DNA from: Adenophora triphylla var. japonica
Taxonomy: Eukaryota > Streptophyta > Magnoliopsida > Asterales > Campanulaceae
Direction of reading: 5' to 3'
Length of the DNA: 64,000 nucleotides
NCBI GenBank assembly: GCA_022495995.1
Contig: JAFEMH010001351.1
Span: 186,001-250,000, forward strand
In this document: one piece after another, positions 11,451 to 22,741 of the stretch
Numbering within the stretch: position 1 is the first letter of the stretch
Layout: each line of letters begins with the position of its first letter
Translations under genes and position numbers: made by a program
Notes under the pieces: generated by a model
What the model was told of the DNA's origin: nothing
The model's input: only the letters and a program-made list of their open reading frames with translations
Databases searched by the model: none

Positions 11451-12958
11451 GAAGGACTGAAGAAGAAGGGCAATGAGATTGCCATGACTTCAGATATCTA
11501 TGTGATAGATATTCTACTTTCTACTTCTAGTTCTTGGGTATTAGATACCGGATGTGGATCTCACATTTGCATAAATGTGCAGGGACTAAAGAATAGAAGG
11601 TTGCTCAAGGAAGGTGAAGTAGACCTGCGGGTTGGAAATGGAGCAAGAGTTGCTGCATTGGCCGTAGGGACTTATGAAGTCACTTTACCGAGCGGACTAA
11701 TATTAGTTTTGAATAATTGCTATTATGTTCCGGATTTGAGCAGAAACATTATTTCAATTTCTTGTTTAGACAATGAGGGTTACAGTTTTCTTATTGCGAA
11801 TAAGAAATTTTCCATTTATTTGAATGATATGCTTTACTGTATTGCTCATTCTTTTAATGGCCTTTATGTCTTAGATGTTGAAAATAATGTTGATAATGTC
11901 TATCATGTTAATAAGAAATCTAAACCAAATAATGTGAACAATACATTTAAATGGCATTGCCGTCTTGGTCACATAAATGAGAAACGCGTCTCTAAACTTC
12001 ATAAAGATGGATATTTAGACTCATATGATTATGAATCATATGATGTTTGCGAATCTTGTTTATTAGGCAAGATGACTAAAGCACCTTTTACTAAGAGTAG
12101 TGAAAGGGCTAGTGATTTGTTGGCTCTCATACATACTGATGTATGTGGACCAATGAATAGCATTTCTAGGGGAGGATTTCGGTACTTCATAACGTTCACT
12201 GATGACTTATCAAGATATGGTTATGTCTATCTGATGAAGTATACAAAAGTGAAGCATTTGAGATATTTAGAATATTTCAAAATGAAGTACAAAATCAACT
12301 TGGCAAAACTATTAAAACACTTCGATCCGATCGAGGTGGTGAATATTTAAGCCAAGAATTTGACGATCATCTTAAAAGTTGTGGAATTATTTCAGAACTT
12401 ACTCCACCCGGAACACCACAATGGAATGGTGTGTCCGAGAGGAGAAATCGAACTCTATTAGATATGGTTCGATTGATGATGAGTCAAGTTAACCTTCCTA
12501 TTTCTTTTTGGGGACATGCACTGGAAACAGCTGCTTTCACACTTAATAAGGTCCCAACTAAATCGGCTTCTAAGACCCCACATGAGATGTGGCATGGAAG
12601 AAAACCTAGTTTATCTTTCATGAAGATTTGGGGATGTGAAGTTTATGTAAAGAAATTGGTTTCTGAAAATAAGCTTGCACCCAGATTCGATAAATGTATT
12701 TTCGGTTGTTATCCCAAGGAAACGAAAGGATATCAATTTTACAACCGTTCCGAGAACAAAGTGTTTGTTGCTCGACATGGTGTCTTTCTAGAGAAAGAGT
12801 TTCTCTCTAAAGAAACTAGTGGGAGTAAAATTGATCTTGAAGAAATTCAAGAACCCGAAAATGACAAGGAACCAATAGTAGAGACGGAACCAAAGTCACA
12901 AGCAGTTGTGGAACCGGTTCAAGATACACAAGTTCTTCGCAGATCGGATAGGATATGA
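11451..12958 (+). pseudogene. Copia A protease-integrase (broken)
   Basis: In frame with gag after its TAG. The protease has VLDTGCGSH, with DTG as the catalytic motif. The integrase has an HHCC-like region (WHCRLGHINEKRV...CESCLLGKM) and a core with IHTDVCGPM and FTDDLSRYGYVY, for the first two acidic residues. Near 12280 a frameshift moves reading to another frame, which carries the DRGGEY segment and the region with PPGTPQWNGVSERRNRT. A TGA at 12956-12958 then interrupts RRSDRI-(stop)-SEPEKYGFL. A CGA-to-TGA change would explain it. Nick-joining of cDNA into the genome is the family role; no single functional protein can be made. Confidence 0.85.
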
Positions 12959-14551
12959 TCCGAACCTGAGAAATATGGATTTCTCATGATGGAAAGTAAC
13001 GAAGTAGAAATCATTGAGAATGATGAACCTACTTCCTATCAAGAGGCGATGTCCACTCCTGATTCGGACAAGTGGCTAGGAGCCATGGAATCCGAGATCA
13101 AATCCATGTACGATAATCAAGTTTGGAACTTGATTGATCCACATGAAGGTGTAAAAACCATAGGGTGCAAATGGGTTTTCAAAAAGAAAACCGACATGGA
13201 TGGGAAGGTACATACTTACAAGGCTAGGCTTGTTGCTAAGGGGTATAGGCAGATTCATGGTGTTGACTATGATGAAACCTTTTCGCCCGTAGCAATGCTT
13301 AAGGCTATTAGAATCTTAATTGCCATAGCCGCATATTACGACTATGAGATATGGCAAATGGACGTCAAAACAGCGTTTCTTAATGGAAACCTACTTGAGG
13401 ATGTATACATGATACAGCCTGAAGGGTTTGTCGATCCAAAAAATTCTAATAAAGTATGTAAGTTGCAGAGATCCATTTATGGATTGAAGCAAGCTTCGAG
13501 GAGTTGGAATATACGTTTTGATGAATCAGTCAAAGAGTTTGGCTTCATCAAGAACGAAGATGAGCCTTGTGTATACAAGAAAATAAGTGGGAGCATAGTT
13601 CTATTTCTGGTGTTATATGTCGATGACATCTTGCTCATTGGAAACAATGTTCCTGCACTTGAGACTGTCAAGTCCTGGTTAGGAAAATATTTTTCAATGA
13701 AAGATATGGGTGAAGCGGCTTATATCCTTGGTATCAAGATCTATAGAGATAGATTAAGAAGGATGATTGGTTTATGTCAAAGTACATATGTTGACAAGGT
13801 CCTTAGAAGATTCCACATGGAAAATTCTAAGAGAGGGAACTTGCCAATGGGACATGGCATTACTCTTAGCAAGACTCATTGTCCTAAGACTAATGATGAG
13901 CGAAAGAGGATGAGTGATATTCCATATGCTTCGGCAATTGGGTCTATCATGTATGCCATGTTATGTACTAGACCTGATGTCTCATATGCTCTGAGCATGA
14001 AGAGTAGATACCAGTCTGATCCTGGTGAGAACCATTGGATAGCAGTCAAGAATATCCTTAAGTACTTGAGAAGAACTAAGGATGTATTCTTGATATTTGG
14101 AGGAATGGAAGATGATCTGGTTGTAAAGGGTTACACAGATGCAAGCTTCCAAACCGACAAAGATGACTTTAGATCGCAGTCTCGGTTCGTGTTTATGCTA
14201 AATGGAGGTGCCGTTTGTTGGAAGAGTTCCAAGCAAAGCACTGTTGCTGATTCTACAACCGAAGCCGAATATATAGCAGCATCGGATGCGGCTAAGGAGG
14301 CAGTTTGGATCAAGAAGTTCGTTAGTGACTTAGAAGTCGTTCCGAGTATCACTAACCCGATAGAGCTTTATTGTGACAATAATGGTGCTATTTCCCAAGC
14401 AAAAGAATCAAGGTCACATCAACGATCCAAACACTTTTTAAGACGTTTTCACCTCATTCGAGAAATCTGTGAAAGGGAGGACGTCAAGATATGCAAGGTA
14501 CCTACGGATGACAACATTGCGGACCCTCTCACCAAGCCTGCCACAAGCTAA
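12959..14551 (+). pseudogene. Copia A reverse transcriptase-RNase H (open but cut off from gag-pol)
   Basis: An open frame in the same register as the end of the integrase, so it lost its connection only by the TGA at 12956. RT motifs in order: CKWVFKKKTDMDG, YKARLVAKGY, QMDVKTAFLNG, GLKQASRSW and the active site LYVDDILLIG. RNase H follows with GYTDASFQTD, STTEAEYIA, ELYCDNNGAI and ADPLTKP. The length and order fit intact Copia RT-RH. An internal ATG at 12986 could start a truncated product, but polyprotein processing would be lacking. Confidence 0.85.
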
Positions 14552-14610
14552 ACATGATGGTCATGTTAGATCCATGGGTATAAGATACATGAATGATTGG
14601 GCCTAGTGCA

Positions 14611-14620
14611 AGTGGGAGAC
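14611..14620 (+). promoter_or_regulatory. Polypurine tract of copia A
   Basis: AGTGGGAGAC lies directly before the 3' LTR, the usual plus-strand priming tract in plant Copia elements. Confidence 0.85.
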
Positions 14621-16167
14621 TATAGGTGTTAGTGCCCTTGGCCTATAGAGATAGACTTATTTGTAATGTCATTATTCACTTATATGAGAAATTGTTATTT
14701 TGATTATTATATGTGTTTGCATGTTTACTTTAATAATCGTGTCCCTAGTACTTAAGAAGCACTAGTATGAATTTTAATGGATAATCATGTGATGATTATA
14801 TGCATAGGGATGCACATTAAATTCATGGGTACTTGTTAGAGAACAAGGTACTGGACTTGACCCATTATGAGATTTATGTCATGGTCGAATGTCATAATTA
14901 AATCTCATATAGTCATATCATTGATATCCTTTGACCTGAGATTATCATCGTCTTCCACTCGATGAATATTGTTTTTGATATAGTTTAACGTTGTCTTTAA
15001 CCGGATAACAATAAGGACTATTATTGGCATGATAGGATTCTTGTTGGAAAGAATGATAAGTCAAGATGGAAATTTGTCCCTCGTAAAGAGAGATGTTTGC
15101 TAGGCCACTCGTAAGTAAGATTGATGATGTACATGGCCATGTCCGAATGAATTAATGTGATTAATTACATTCGATTGATCAATTTACTTAGTAACGAGAA
15201 AGCATTGAATAATATGAGTTGACGTGGACCATGACTCATGTTCAATATAACATCGTGTGACAATGGGATTGTGATATGTTCTATGCAGGAAATCAAACTT
15301 GATATTATATTATTTGGGTAGGCATGATGGCTTGCTAGAGTCCGCTCATGTCTTATGTGGATCGATGTGATCAAACTCATTGCCAACATAATATAGTCCT
15401 ATGGGGTCACACGCATCGAACGAATTGTCAAAAATGAAGAATATGGACTTTTAGTACACAGGGGACGACTCGTCCCCAGGCCAGAACCAACTATTCCCTT
15501 GGCCTGGGATGAGTGAATCAGAGGGAATGTCCTGAGGGACGACTCGTGCCCATAGGGACGACTCGTGCCCTGAAAATGTACCAACTATTCCCCTTAAAGG
15601 GGACGCCTGTATCAGAAGCTTGGTGAAAGGGGATGACTCGTGCCCTGGGGGACGAGTCATCCTGTCGGCGTTGGACTGATACGTAATTGACCTAAAATTA
15701 GAGTTTTCGCGAGGGGAAAATATTTATAACGTATAAATACTAACCCTGGGTTGCCCTAGCAGTCATACTCACGTTTTGGGTTCAGAGAAACACAAAATAG
15801 AGAGATTTTCAATTGTGAATTGAGAAATCAAAACATCCAATTCCATAATTCTTCATCGATTGAAAAGGAGTTCAATCAAAGGATCTAGCAATCCACCTAG
15901 AATTGTTCTAGGGTTCGTTCAACGCGTGGATACACATAGAGGATCTTCGCCAATCAAGATCTAACGTTCGTGTTTCAAGAATCGTTCATCGAGGATTCAC
16001 TATTATATCAATCTGGAGTTGGAACGCGTTTATCAATGACAAAATCACACAAGGTTGGTAATTCTATTTCATACTTCTTAATTAATCATCTAGAACGGAT
16101 TCTAGGCTCCGGGTTTTTCGAGTTAATTTGCATTCTTCCGCTGCGCATGGACCCTCGAAACCCAACA
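14621..16167 (+). repeat. 3' LTR of copia A
   Basis: 1547 bp. It begins TATAGGTGTTAG, so the first TG has become TA, and ends CCCAACA. It carries one more GGGACGACTCGTGCCC palindrome than the 5' LTR (five against four), from an extra ~14-18 bp unit near 15536-15551. A TATAAATA box lies at 15732-15739. The changed terminal dinucleotide may block further integration of this end. Confidence 0.9.
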
Positions 16168-18556
16168 GTTGTTTCTTGATCGATAATAGTTGCTTTACCG
16201 GTTGGGGTTTTCAAAACTGCAGCTTGACCAGCAATGTGAATACCAGCTTTACTGTCACCATCACCAAGTGGGACATAGGGTCCCAGCTTGGGATCAGCTA
16301 CCTTAGTCCACTTAGATTTATTCTTGTCAACCTTTTTTTACCTTGATCTGTTCCTTCACATTTGGGTAAGTAAGAGGAATAACACCAAAATTACAAGTAG
16401 TACTTGTCTTTAGCAGATCAGATGGACTATTATCAAACTTGTCTATCAAGTTCTAAGTGACAGAATTAATAAATGGCTTGTCTTTGTTGTCATTGTTGCT
16501 GGTGTTAAATCCTAAACCAGATTGGTAATTATAAGACATTTTGTCTTGTAGGATTGTCTCAACAGCAGCTTTTGATTTAGAATAAGAATCAATAATGTTA
16601 GTGAGAGAATTGTTTCTTGAAACTAAATCACCAACTTGACTAAGACATATGTTTAGTCTATCCTTGAGATCTTGATTTTCTTTTCTCAACTGGTCTGACT
16701 TAAGCTTGCTTTCTTTTAAAACTTTTACTTCTTATTAAGTGAGTCATTTTAAGTTGAGATTCTTTTGAAATCAGCAGCCATAACTTTGTGAACATCATTT
16801 AGTTTTTCAAAATCAGAAAATAGTTCATTCATCACCTCTACCATATCAGACTTAGAAAGGTTAGGCATTGGGTCAATGGTTGGATGAAAGGTTGAGGATG
16901 ATGGTTCAAAGTTGGGATCAAAGTTAGGTAAGGAGGATGTCGGTTGAGAGCTTATATCAGCTAAGGTCTTTTGGAATTGGATCGGTCGAGGTTCAAACAC
17001 ATGTTGGGTTTTGAATGTCATCGGTTGGGCCTGAGTTTGATAAGTCGGTTACATTGGTTGCATCAATGGCTTGAGAGTAGAAGGGGTTTTGCTTTGACCA
17101 TAGAGAGTTCCACCTATACTCTGAATTTTGAAGTTGTAGGGATTCTCAGCCCTAGGTATAGGTTCATCATAATATGACAAGGGAGATATCATGGGTTTGG
17201 TAGTGTCATGGTATGTGTTTGACTGGTCAATCGAGTTTCTATAGATGGGTGACTGTAAGGGAGTGGGTCCAGTTTCTGTTCCATCAAGGGCCACAAAACT
17301 AACATCAGCATCTTTATTTGAGTCAGCATTCTCATCCTCTGAATCAATTTCAAACCAAACAGGGATAGCCTTTTCTGTTCCTTACTCGGCTACTAGGCTC
17401 TTAGATCTGGGATTTTTTGTAAAGGTTTCTTCATAAGAAATTCATACTTAGGTTGAGGGCATTTTGAATAAAAATGGCCAGGTTTCCTACAGTTGTAGCA
17501 AACAAACTCACCTTGGGCATTTTTGCCGTCGGTTGAGGATTGGCAAGATCTTTGGAAATTTCCAGATCTTTGAAAAGATAAGGGTTTGGAGGGAAGGGTT
17601 TGTTTCCATGTTGTTGGCACTTCTTAAAGTCTTTGAACTTTCTATAATTTCTGGAAAAGGCAGCAAGTGCATCTTACTCAGAAGGCTTGCTATAGTTGAC
17701 ATTGGTTTGGGTAGGTTGAGACTGAGAGGTTGAATGGGAGTTATTGGCAGATAGATTATTGAACAAGGAAGAACCTGGGAAGATCTCAGTTTGAGCTAGC
17801 AGAGAAAGATTTTTGAACTGTTTTTGAACTCCATCAAGCCTGTCGAGGTCTTCCTCATACAGAAATAAAGTGAAAACAATATTCTGAATGTGAATCTTAT
17901 CCAAGTCTCTGCATTCTTTTAGAATAGATACCTTAACATGACATAGGTATCCAAGAGAATCAACGAAACGCATGTTAAGATCTTTCATTGTATATATTCT
18001 ACCTAAAGATGCACATGAGTTGCTTACCTCACAAAATCAATCGTACGTTTCTCTGAGAGAATCACTTGGGGTTCTTCTTGAAGGATTCGAACTCAGCTAC
18101 ACTTTTGTACAGCCGATTGTCCTTTTCCACTTGATCTCCTTCAAAGTATCTTAGGATATTTTGCCAAACTTGCTGGGCAGTCTCATAATTCTGTACTTGT
18201 TTGTACAGCCTATCGTCCAGAACAGAGGTCAGAATGTGAATAGCCTTTTTGTCGAGGGCTACACATATCTTATCCTATTCATTCCATTCTTCACGAGTCT
18301 TTGTAACAATAGTTTCATAAACTTCAAACTCTTGTTCCGATAATCTATCAGCATGATCCATGAGAGGAGTTTTTGGGGCTATTGGCATTGTGTTGACTTT
18401 GATAGGAATAATAGAACCATCTCTAACTACAGTCATTAATCTATCATCAATTGAATCCATGTACCGCATGATTCTGTTTTTCGATACTGAAAATTCATTT
18501 TCGTTTAACATGGGTATCGTTGCCATGTTCCACGATTGCATGAGTTTTTTCGCCAT
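16168..18556 (-). pseudogene. Copia B gag, main part (broken)
   Basis: The ATG at 18556 is followed by MAKKLMQSWNMATIP. The frame hits a TAG at 18275-18277 and then continues with recognisable Copia gag sequence (ALDKKAIHILTS, YETAQQVWQNILRYFEGD). Further frameshifts and stops follow. A CCHC zinc knuckle CYNCRKPGHFYSKC is encoded near 17480-17520, then an acidic linker and a coiled-coil-like stretch (MRKENQDLKDRL, about 16690-16450). The end, near 16170-16350, includes KWTKVADPKLGPYVP. The frame is interrupted at 16167 by copia A and resumes at 8205. Nucleic-acid binding and particle formation are the family role; this copy is dead. Confidence 0.8.
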
Positions 18557-18610
18557 TGAAATCGGCAATTCAAGCTGTGAAGCTTGGAAAAATATTTTTC
18601 AAAAATTGTA

Positions 18611-18623
18611 ATCTCTGATACCA
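18611..18623 (-). promoter_or_regulatory. Primer-binding site of copia B (initiator tRNA-Met type)
   Basis: The minus strand reads TGGTATCAGAGAT, matching the usual plant Copia site TGGTATCAGAGC for initiator methionine tRNA over ten bases. Confidence 0.85.
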
Positions 18624-18625
18624 AT

Positions 18626-19909
18626 TGTTAGTCCTAATTGGTAGGAAAACAGACTAGATGGGGGTGAATAGCTAGCCTGTTTAAACTTCTTTTAAAAACT
18701 CTTTCAAAATGGCCAAGTAATTTATCTGAATCTAAATCGATATTAACCAGTTACGCAGCGGATTAAATATTATTGGTTTACTCACACAAACAATCGGTTT
18801 AAGTAAAAGGAGTTTCAAAGGTAAGTTAAAGTATCATGCAAGTTATATTTCAATAATAAAGACAAACAAAGCAGTTAAGGATTTAAAGGGTTGTAACAGG
18901 TGATAGAACTCAACCAGTTACAAGACAAGATAAAATGAGCAAACACAAACAAAGGGACACAGTTGTTTAGAGAGGTTCACAGTGTTAAATAACTGCTACA
19001 TCCTCTGCCATGTTTGGTCAAAACTTGGATTTGTGAAAATGTGCACTATTAATGTCACTAGTCTATTACAAGTTGCAAGCTTTAAAATTTAAAGTTTTAT
19101 AAAGGAAAGTGATCACTAATGGATCGTGATACAAGATTGATCAAGTGTTTTCAAAAGATGTGTTCACAAGTTGAACTGATTTCTTTTGGGTGTGTCGTGT
19201 GATCAATCAATGTGTTTCAAACATAGTCTTGTTGGGGAAAACTTACATGAATTGATTGAGTGTGCACAGTGTTTGTCCTAATAAATGATCTAGTGGATAT
19301 AAGGACTGATTGTCTTGAACTTAAATGCTTGAGCACTTGCAGTTTTTGACAATTTCACTCTCAAAGTATTCAATGCACCGACCCTTTTCAATGCTCTAAG
19401 GAATGTATTTATAGTGTCTCCAAATGGTGATGTTGTCTTTGAAGGGGTTGAAGGGATGACCTGGTCTGACAATAATTAAATGAGAATATCTTCTGCATTG
19501 AATGCTTGAGATTTAAAGTACAACCATATCTGAATTTTCCATTGGGTAAAGAAGTTATTGTGAGTATTGATAACTTGAACATACCTTGAAGTAATTACTG
19601 GCAAGGCGGCAGCATGGTATTTATAGCAACTGTTCTACCAACTTTAGCTAATTAGGTGAGAGCAATTAATGCTAGGTCAACTGATGAAACTTGTTAGGGA
19701 AGCTTGACTGATTTCAGCATTTAGTAACTGATGAGCATAACCAATTAAGTGACTAAACCGGTTGAAGGGATTGAACAGTTGGGCAATTGACCGGTTGAGG
19801 TCTTTGGCTTGATGAACAAGTTAACCAATATCTTCATGAAAAAACTCAAAGTCTTTAAGTTTTCAATTTTCTTTGAGAAAATACAAGTATAAAAACACGT
19901 GTACTAACA
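18626..19909 (-). repeat. 5' LTR of copia B
   Basis: The plus strand begins TGTTAGTCC and ends GTACTAACA, inverted TG...CA termini, 1284 bp. It sits two bases from the PBS. It holds copies of the ACCGGTTGA motif (19757, 19790) that also occurs through the gag of this element. The flank after 19909 is CTAAT; the matching duplication would be outside the window. Confidence 0.85.
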
Positions 19910-20085
19910 CTAATGGGATTCTAAGGTAAATAGAAAATTTTAAATAGTCTAGTTAAAATTAGGGGTTCTCAATAATGATTTAATGATTGGGATTAATCAA
20001 TTTCTAATCTATACATATATTTAATTAACAAATAAATCATTCTTTCAAATGAAAACTGCCTTTAAGGACTGACATAAAGACGGAG

Positions 20086-20415
20086 ACAATCATTTCTCAT
20101 TTGTTAATAATTGAGAATAAAAATGATAAATTCATCTCTCTATTTTTCAAAATTGATACTCAATTTTTCGGATGTTTAATATTTTTTTTAAAAAAAAGAG
20201 ACATTCATTTCTTTTTTGTTTATAATTGAATATAAAAACTAATAATTCATCTCTCAAATTTTTTTCAAATTGATACTCAATTTCTCATATGTTTAAAATT
20301 TGAAAATTGAGGTATTCATTTCTCATTTGTTTATAATTGATTATAAAAACTGATAAATTCATTACTCAATTTTCATGATCGATACTCATTTTCTGAGATG
20401 TTTAAATTTAGAGAT
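20086..20415 (+). repeat. Degenerate ~110-bp tandem repeat, about 3 copies
   Basis: Phrases such as CATTTCTCATTTGTTTATAA and GATACTCAATTT recur at about 20091, 20203 and 20312. A related set (ACTGAGAAATCAG, AAGATGAGTGTGTTGTC) follows to about 20560. It lies inside the S16-carrying element. Confidence 0.65.
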
Positions 20416-21207
20416 TAATTTGTTGTCGAATACCCTTGAAACAGCTGAGAAAATAAATTATTCATATATTTAATTTAAGATGAGTGTGTTGTCAATTACC
20501 CTTTAATCAACTGAGAAATCAGTTTTTCGCATGTTAAATTTTAAGATGAGTATGTCATCATGTACCATTTTAAATAACTAAAAATCAAAAAAAAATCATT
20601 GATAACTCAAATTTTCACTTGTGAAAAACTTAGACATTCATCTCTCAGTTGTTGACACAGGCAAAATGCTATTCTTTGTTGTTCACACCTGAAAAATCTT
20701 ATTGTTAGTTATTTAACAGTTGATGAGTCAATTTGTCTGTTGTTCAAAGCTAAATATATATGTTATCACATCTCCTTTAAACATTTGAGAAGTGTTACTT
20801 CTAGTTATTTAAAGCTAAGATTAACTAAGAAATCAGCTTCTCTATTGTTCAAACTAAAGATGGGTGTGTTATTACATATCCTTTAGACAGTTAAAAATCT
20901 AATTTTCTCATCAAAGACAGGTTTCTTAGTTGTTTAAACTAAAGATAATTGCTAAAGATGATTGTTGTCTAAATTAAACTAAAATAATTGCTTAAACGGG
21001 ACAAAAATTAGGAAGATTATTTTGGGACGAAGGAAGAAAGGAAGTACACCACCAAACATAAGTTGATTGTCCATACGACAGACCCAAAAATGACTACATT
21101 GATAAACATTACTTTTAAACCCATTCAAAATCTAAAACCAACCAACCAGTACAAAAACCCATAGTCCCCTCCCTCAAAAACCCTAATTCAAAACTCCGAC
21201 AACCACC

Positions 21208-21350
21208 ATGACGACACCAATCGAATTTGTCCAGTGCTTCGGTCGCAAGAAAACCTCCATCGTCGTCACCTACTGTAAGAAAGGTAGCGGCTAAACAAAA
21301 TCAACGGCATCTCAATTGAGCTAGTTGAGCCCGAATTCCTCCATTGCTGA
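21208..21350 (+). pseudogene. RPS16: Captured fragment of cytosolic ribosomal protein S16 (uS9)
   Basis: ATG at 21208 gives [17 protein letters not shown] then [10 protein letters not shown] and a TAA at 21292-21294. After a small indel the frame continues KINGISIELVEPEF. This is the N-terminus of the eukaryotic 40S protein S16 (plant consensus ..[33 protein letters not shown]). Only about 45 of roughly 145 residues are present, and the end contains a short duplication (GAGCCCGAATTCCTCCATTG twice). The leader has an AAACCCTAA telo box at 21177-21185, common near the start of plant ribosomal-protein genes, so promoter-proximal sequence was probably taken with the exon. No functional protein is expected. 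Confidence 0.85.
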
Positions 21351-21824
21351 GCCCGAATTCCTCCATTGCCTCAGTTGTCTTGCACAAGCGGATAGAGAGA
21401 GAAAGGAAAGGGTAGTTTTGACATTTATAATTATTATAAAAAGGATCAGAGACTTTACGGGATTTTTTATTTCAATCAGGAATCCTAGGTAAAATCCAAA
21501 ATGTAATGTTTTTATTAGTAAATTTCTCCTTATTCTGAATTATTAGTAAAATACCAATATTTATTGTATGAGCATTGAGTAATTTATAGTTTATTTATAT
21601 TTAACATGACTTTTTGACTCTTTATTTTTGAAGCAATGACTAATGTTTGGTGGATTTTAATTATAGAACTTACAATAATTTACTTATTTTATATAAATTT
21701 ACTTTGAATTTTAGTTAGTATTATCATCAATGTTTCATTAAAAAATCATTTTTTTAAAACACCCCCCCCCCCCAACTATAATTTCATTAGTAGTTAACTA
21801 TCTCAATCAGATTTTATAATGTTA

Positions 21825-22001
21825 CTAGTAAAAGCCCGTGTCCAAGGACACGTGTTTTTTTTTTTTTTTTTTAATTTAAAAAAAAAAAAAATTTTGAGGG
21901 CAAAATGGGAAAGGAATAACTTAGTGAGGGCAATATAGGAAATTCGACAGATAAAACTGTTCATTGTACTGTTCATCCCCCTTTGCCATTTATACTATAG
22001 A
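21825..22001 (-). mobile_element. Mini-Helitron (non-autonomous), copy 1
   Basis: On the minus strand it starts TCTATAGTATAAATGG after an A and ends ...hairpin CGTGTCCTTGGACACG, then GGCTTTTACTAG before a T. TC at the start, a GC hairpin about 8 bases before CTRR and insertion between A and T are the Helitron hallmarks. 177 bp, with no coding. Confidence 0.75.
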
Positions 22002-22221
22002 TTTATAACTTCTTTTATGATTTCATAAGGATAAATATATTTTTTTACGGTTATCAAATCAATCACTAATAAAAAATGGGACTATCATTTCGAAATAAAG
22101 TGTACTTGTTTAAAAAATATATATAATCATTATAAAAAGTGGTTGTGAGAAGGTACATACAAGTAAAAGTATTGTTTTAAAAAAAATGAATTCTCAATTA
22201 TGAACTATTTAATGAGATATA

Positions 22222-22516
22222 CTCCCTCCGTCCCATTAAGCTTAAGAAGATTCCATTTTGCGCGGGAATTAAGGAATATTATTATAGTATTAGGAGAGAG
22301 AATGAGTGGAAGAAGTGTTGTGAGTGTGAAAAATTAAATAGGAGAGAGAATGAGTGGAGGAAATAGTAAATTATAATGTGTTGTGAGTATTAAAATAATG
22401 TAGGAGAGAGAATGAGTGGAGAGAATAGTGATTTAAGGTTTCCTTTTTGGGATTTCTTAAGAGTTATGGGACACCCAAAATAGAAAGTTTTCTTAAGACT
22501 TATGGGACAGAGGGAG
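22222..22516. mobile_element. Stowaway MITE 1
   Basis: Termini CTCCCTCCGTCCCA and TGGGACAGAGGGAG, flanked by TA on each side (22220-22221 and 22517-22518). 295 bp and non-coding, with internal GGAGAGAGAATGAGTGGA repeats. Confidence 0.9.
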
Positions 22517-22741
22517 TAGGTACTATGTAAAAAGTTAGTATCACAAAATTCTCAATAACATTGTTTTTACTATTTTATATTTTGTTTATTTCATGTAAAA
22601 ATTAGTGTAATATTATTATTCTAAATGATGCTAGCTTAAATAAAATGTGTAACTTGTTTTACCCTTTGTTGTTAAGAGTAACACAAGTTTTAATTAATAT
22701 TAATCGGTATAATACTTTTATAATAAGTCAAATAATAAAAG

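Larger units (their letters stand above)
8206..16167 (+). mobile_element. Copia A: complete Ty1/Copia element
   Basis: Full structure: LTR (8206-9739), PBS (9741-9753), gag-pol, polypurine tract (14611-14620), LTR (14621-16167). A 5-bp duplication GTTGT lies at 8201-8205 and 16168-16172. It is inserted in the gag of copia B. The LTRs are close to identical by eye, yet pol has a frameshift and two in-frame stops, so this copy is young but not autonomous. Gene order protease-integrase-RT-RNase H shows Ty1/Copia. Confidence 0.95.
7952..19909 (-). mobile_element. Copia B: minus-strand Ty1/Copia element, split and truncated
   Basis: The 5' LTR is at 18626-19909, the PBS at 18611-18623, and gag runs leftwards. 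A complete Copia element (8206-16167) is inserted in gag with a GTTGT duplication, and the reading frame resumes at 8205-7952. At 7951 it is cut by the Gypsy-type LTR. Protease to RNase H and the 3' LTR are not in the window and would lie left of the Gypsy element. The order of events is copia B first, then the two insertions. Confidence 0.85.
19910..21555 (+). mobile_element. Mutator-like element (Pack-MULE) with ribosomal protein S16 fragment, right part
   Basis: The last ~135 bp (about 21420-21555) closely match the right end of the PPR-carrying element at 33838-33968, including GGATCAGAGACTTTACGGG / GGGATAGGGACTCTACGGGG and the final AAAATACC. The next nine bases, AATATTTAT, would be the duplication. 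No left terminus with that flank is found before 19910, where the copia B LTR ends. Copia B may have inserted into this element, leaving the left end outside the window. Internal degenerate repeats with ACTGAGAAAT also recur in the other element. Confidence 0.6.
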
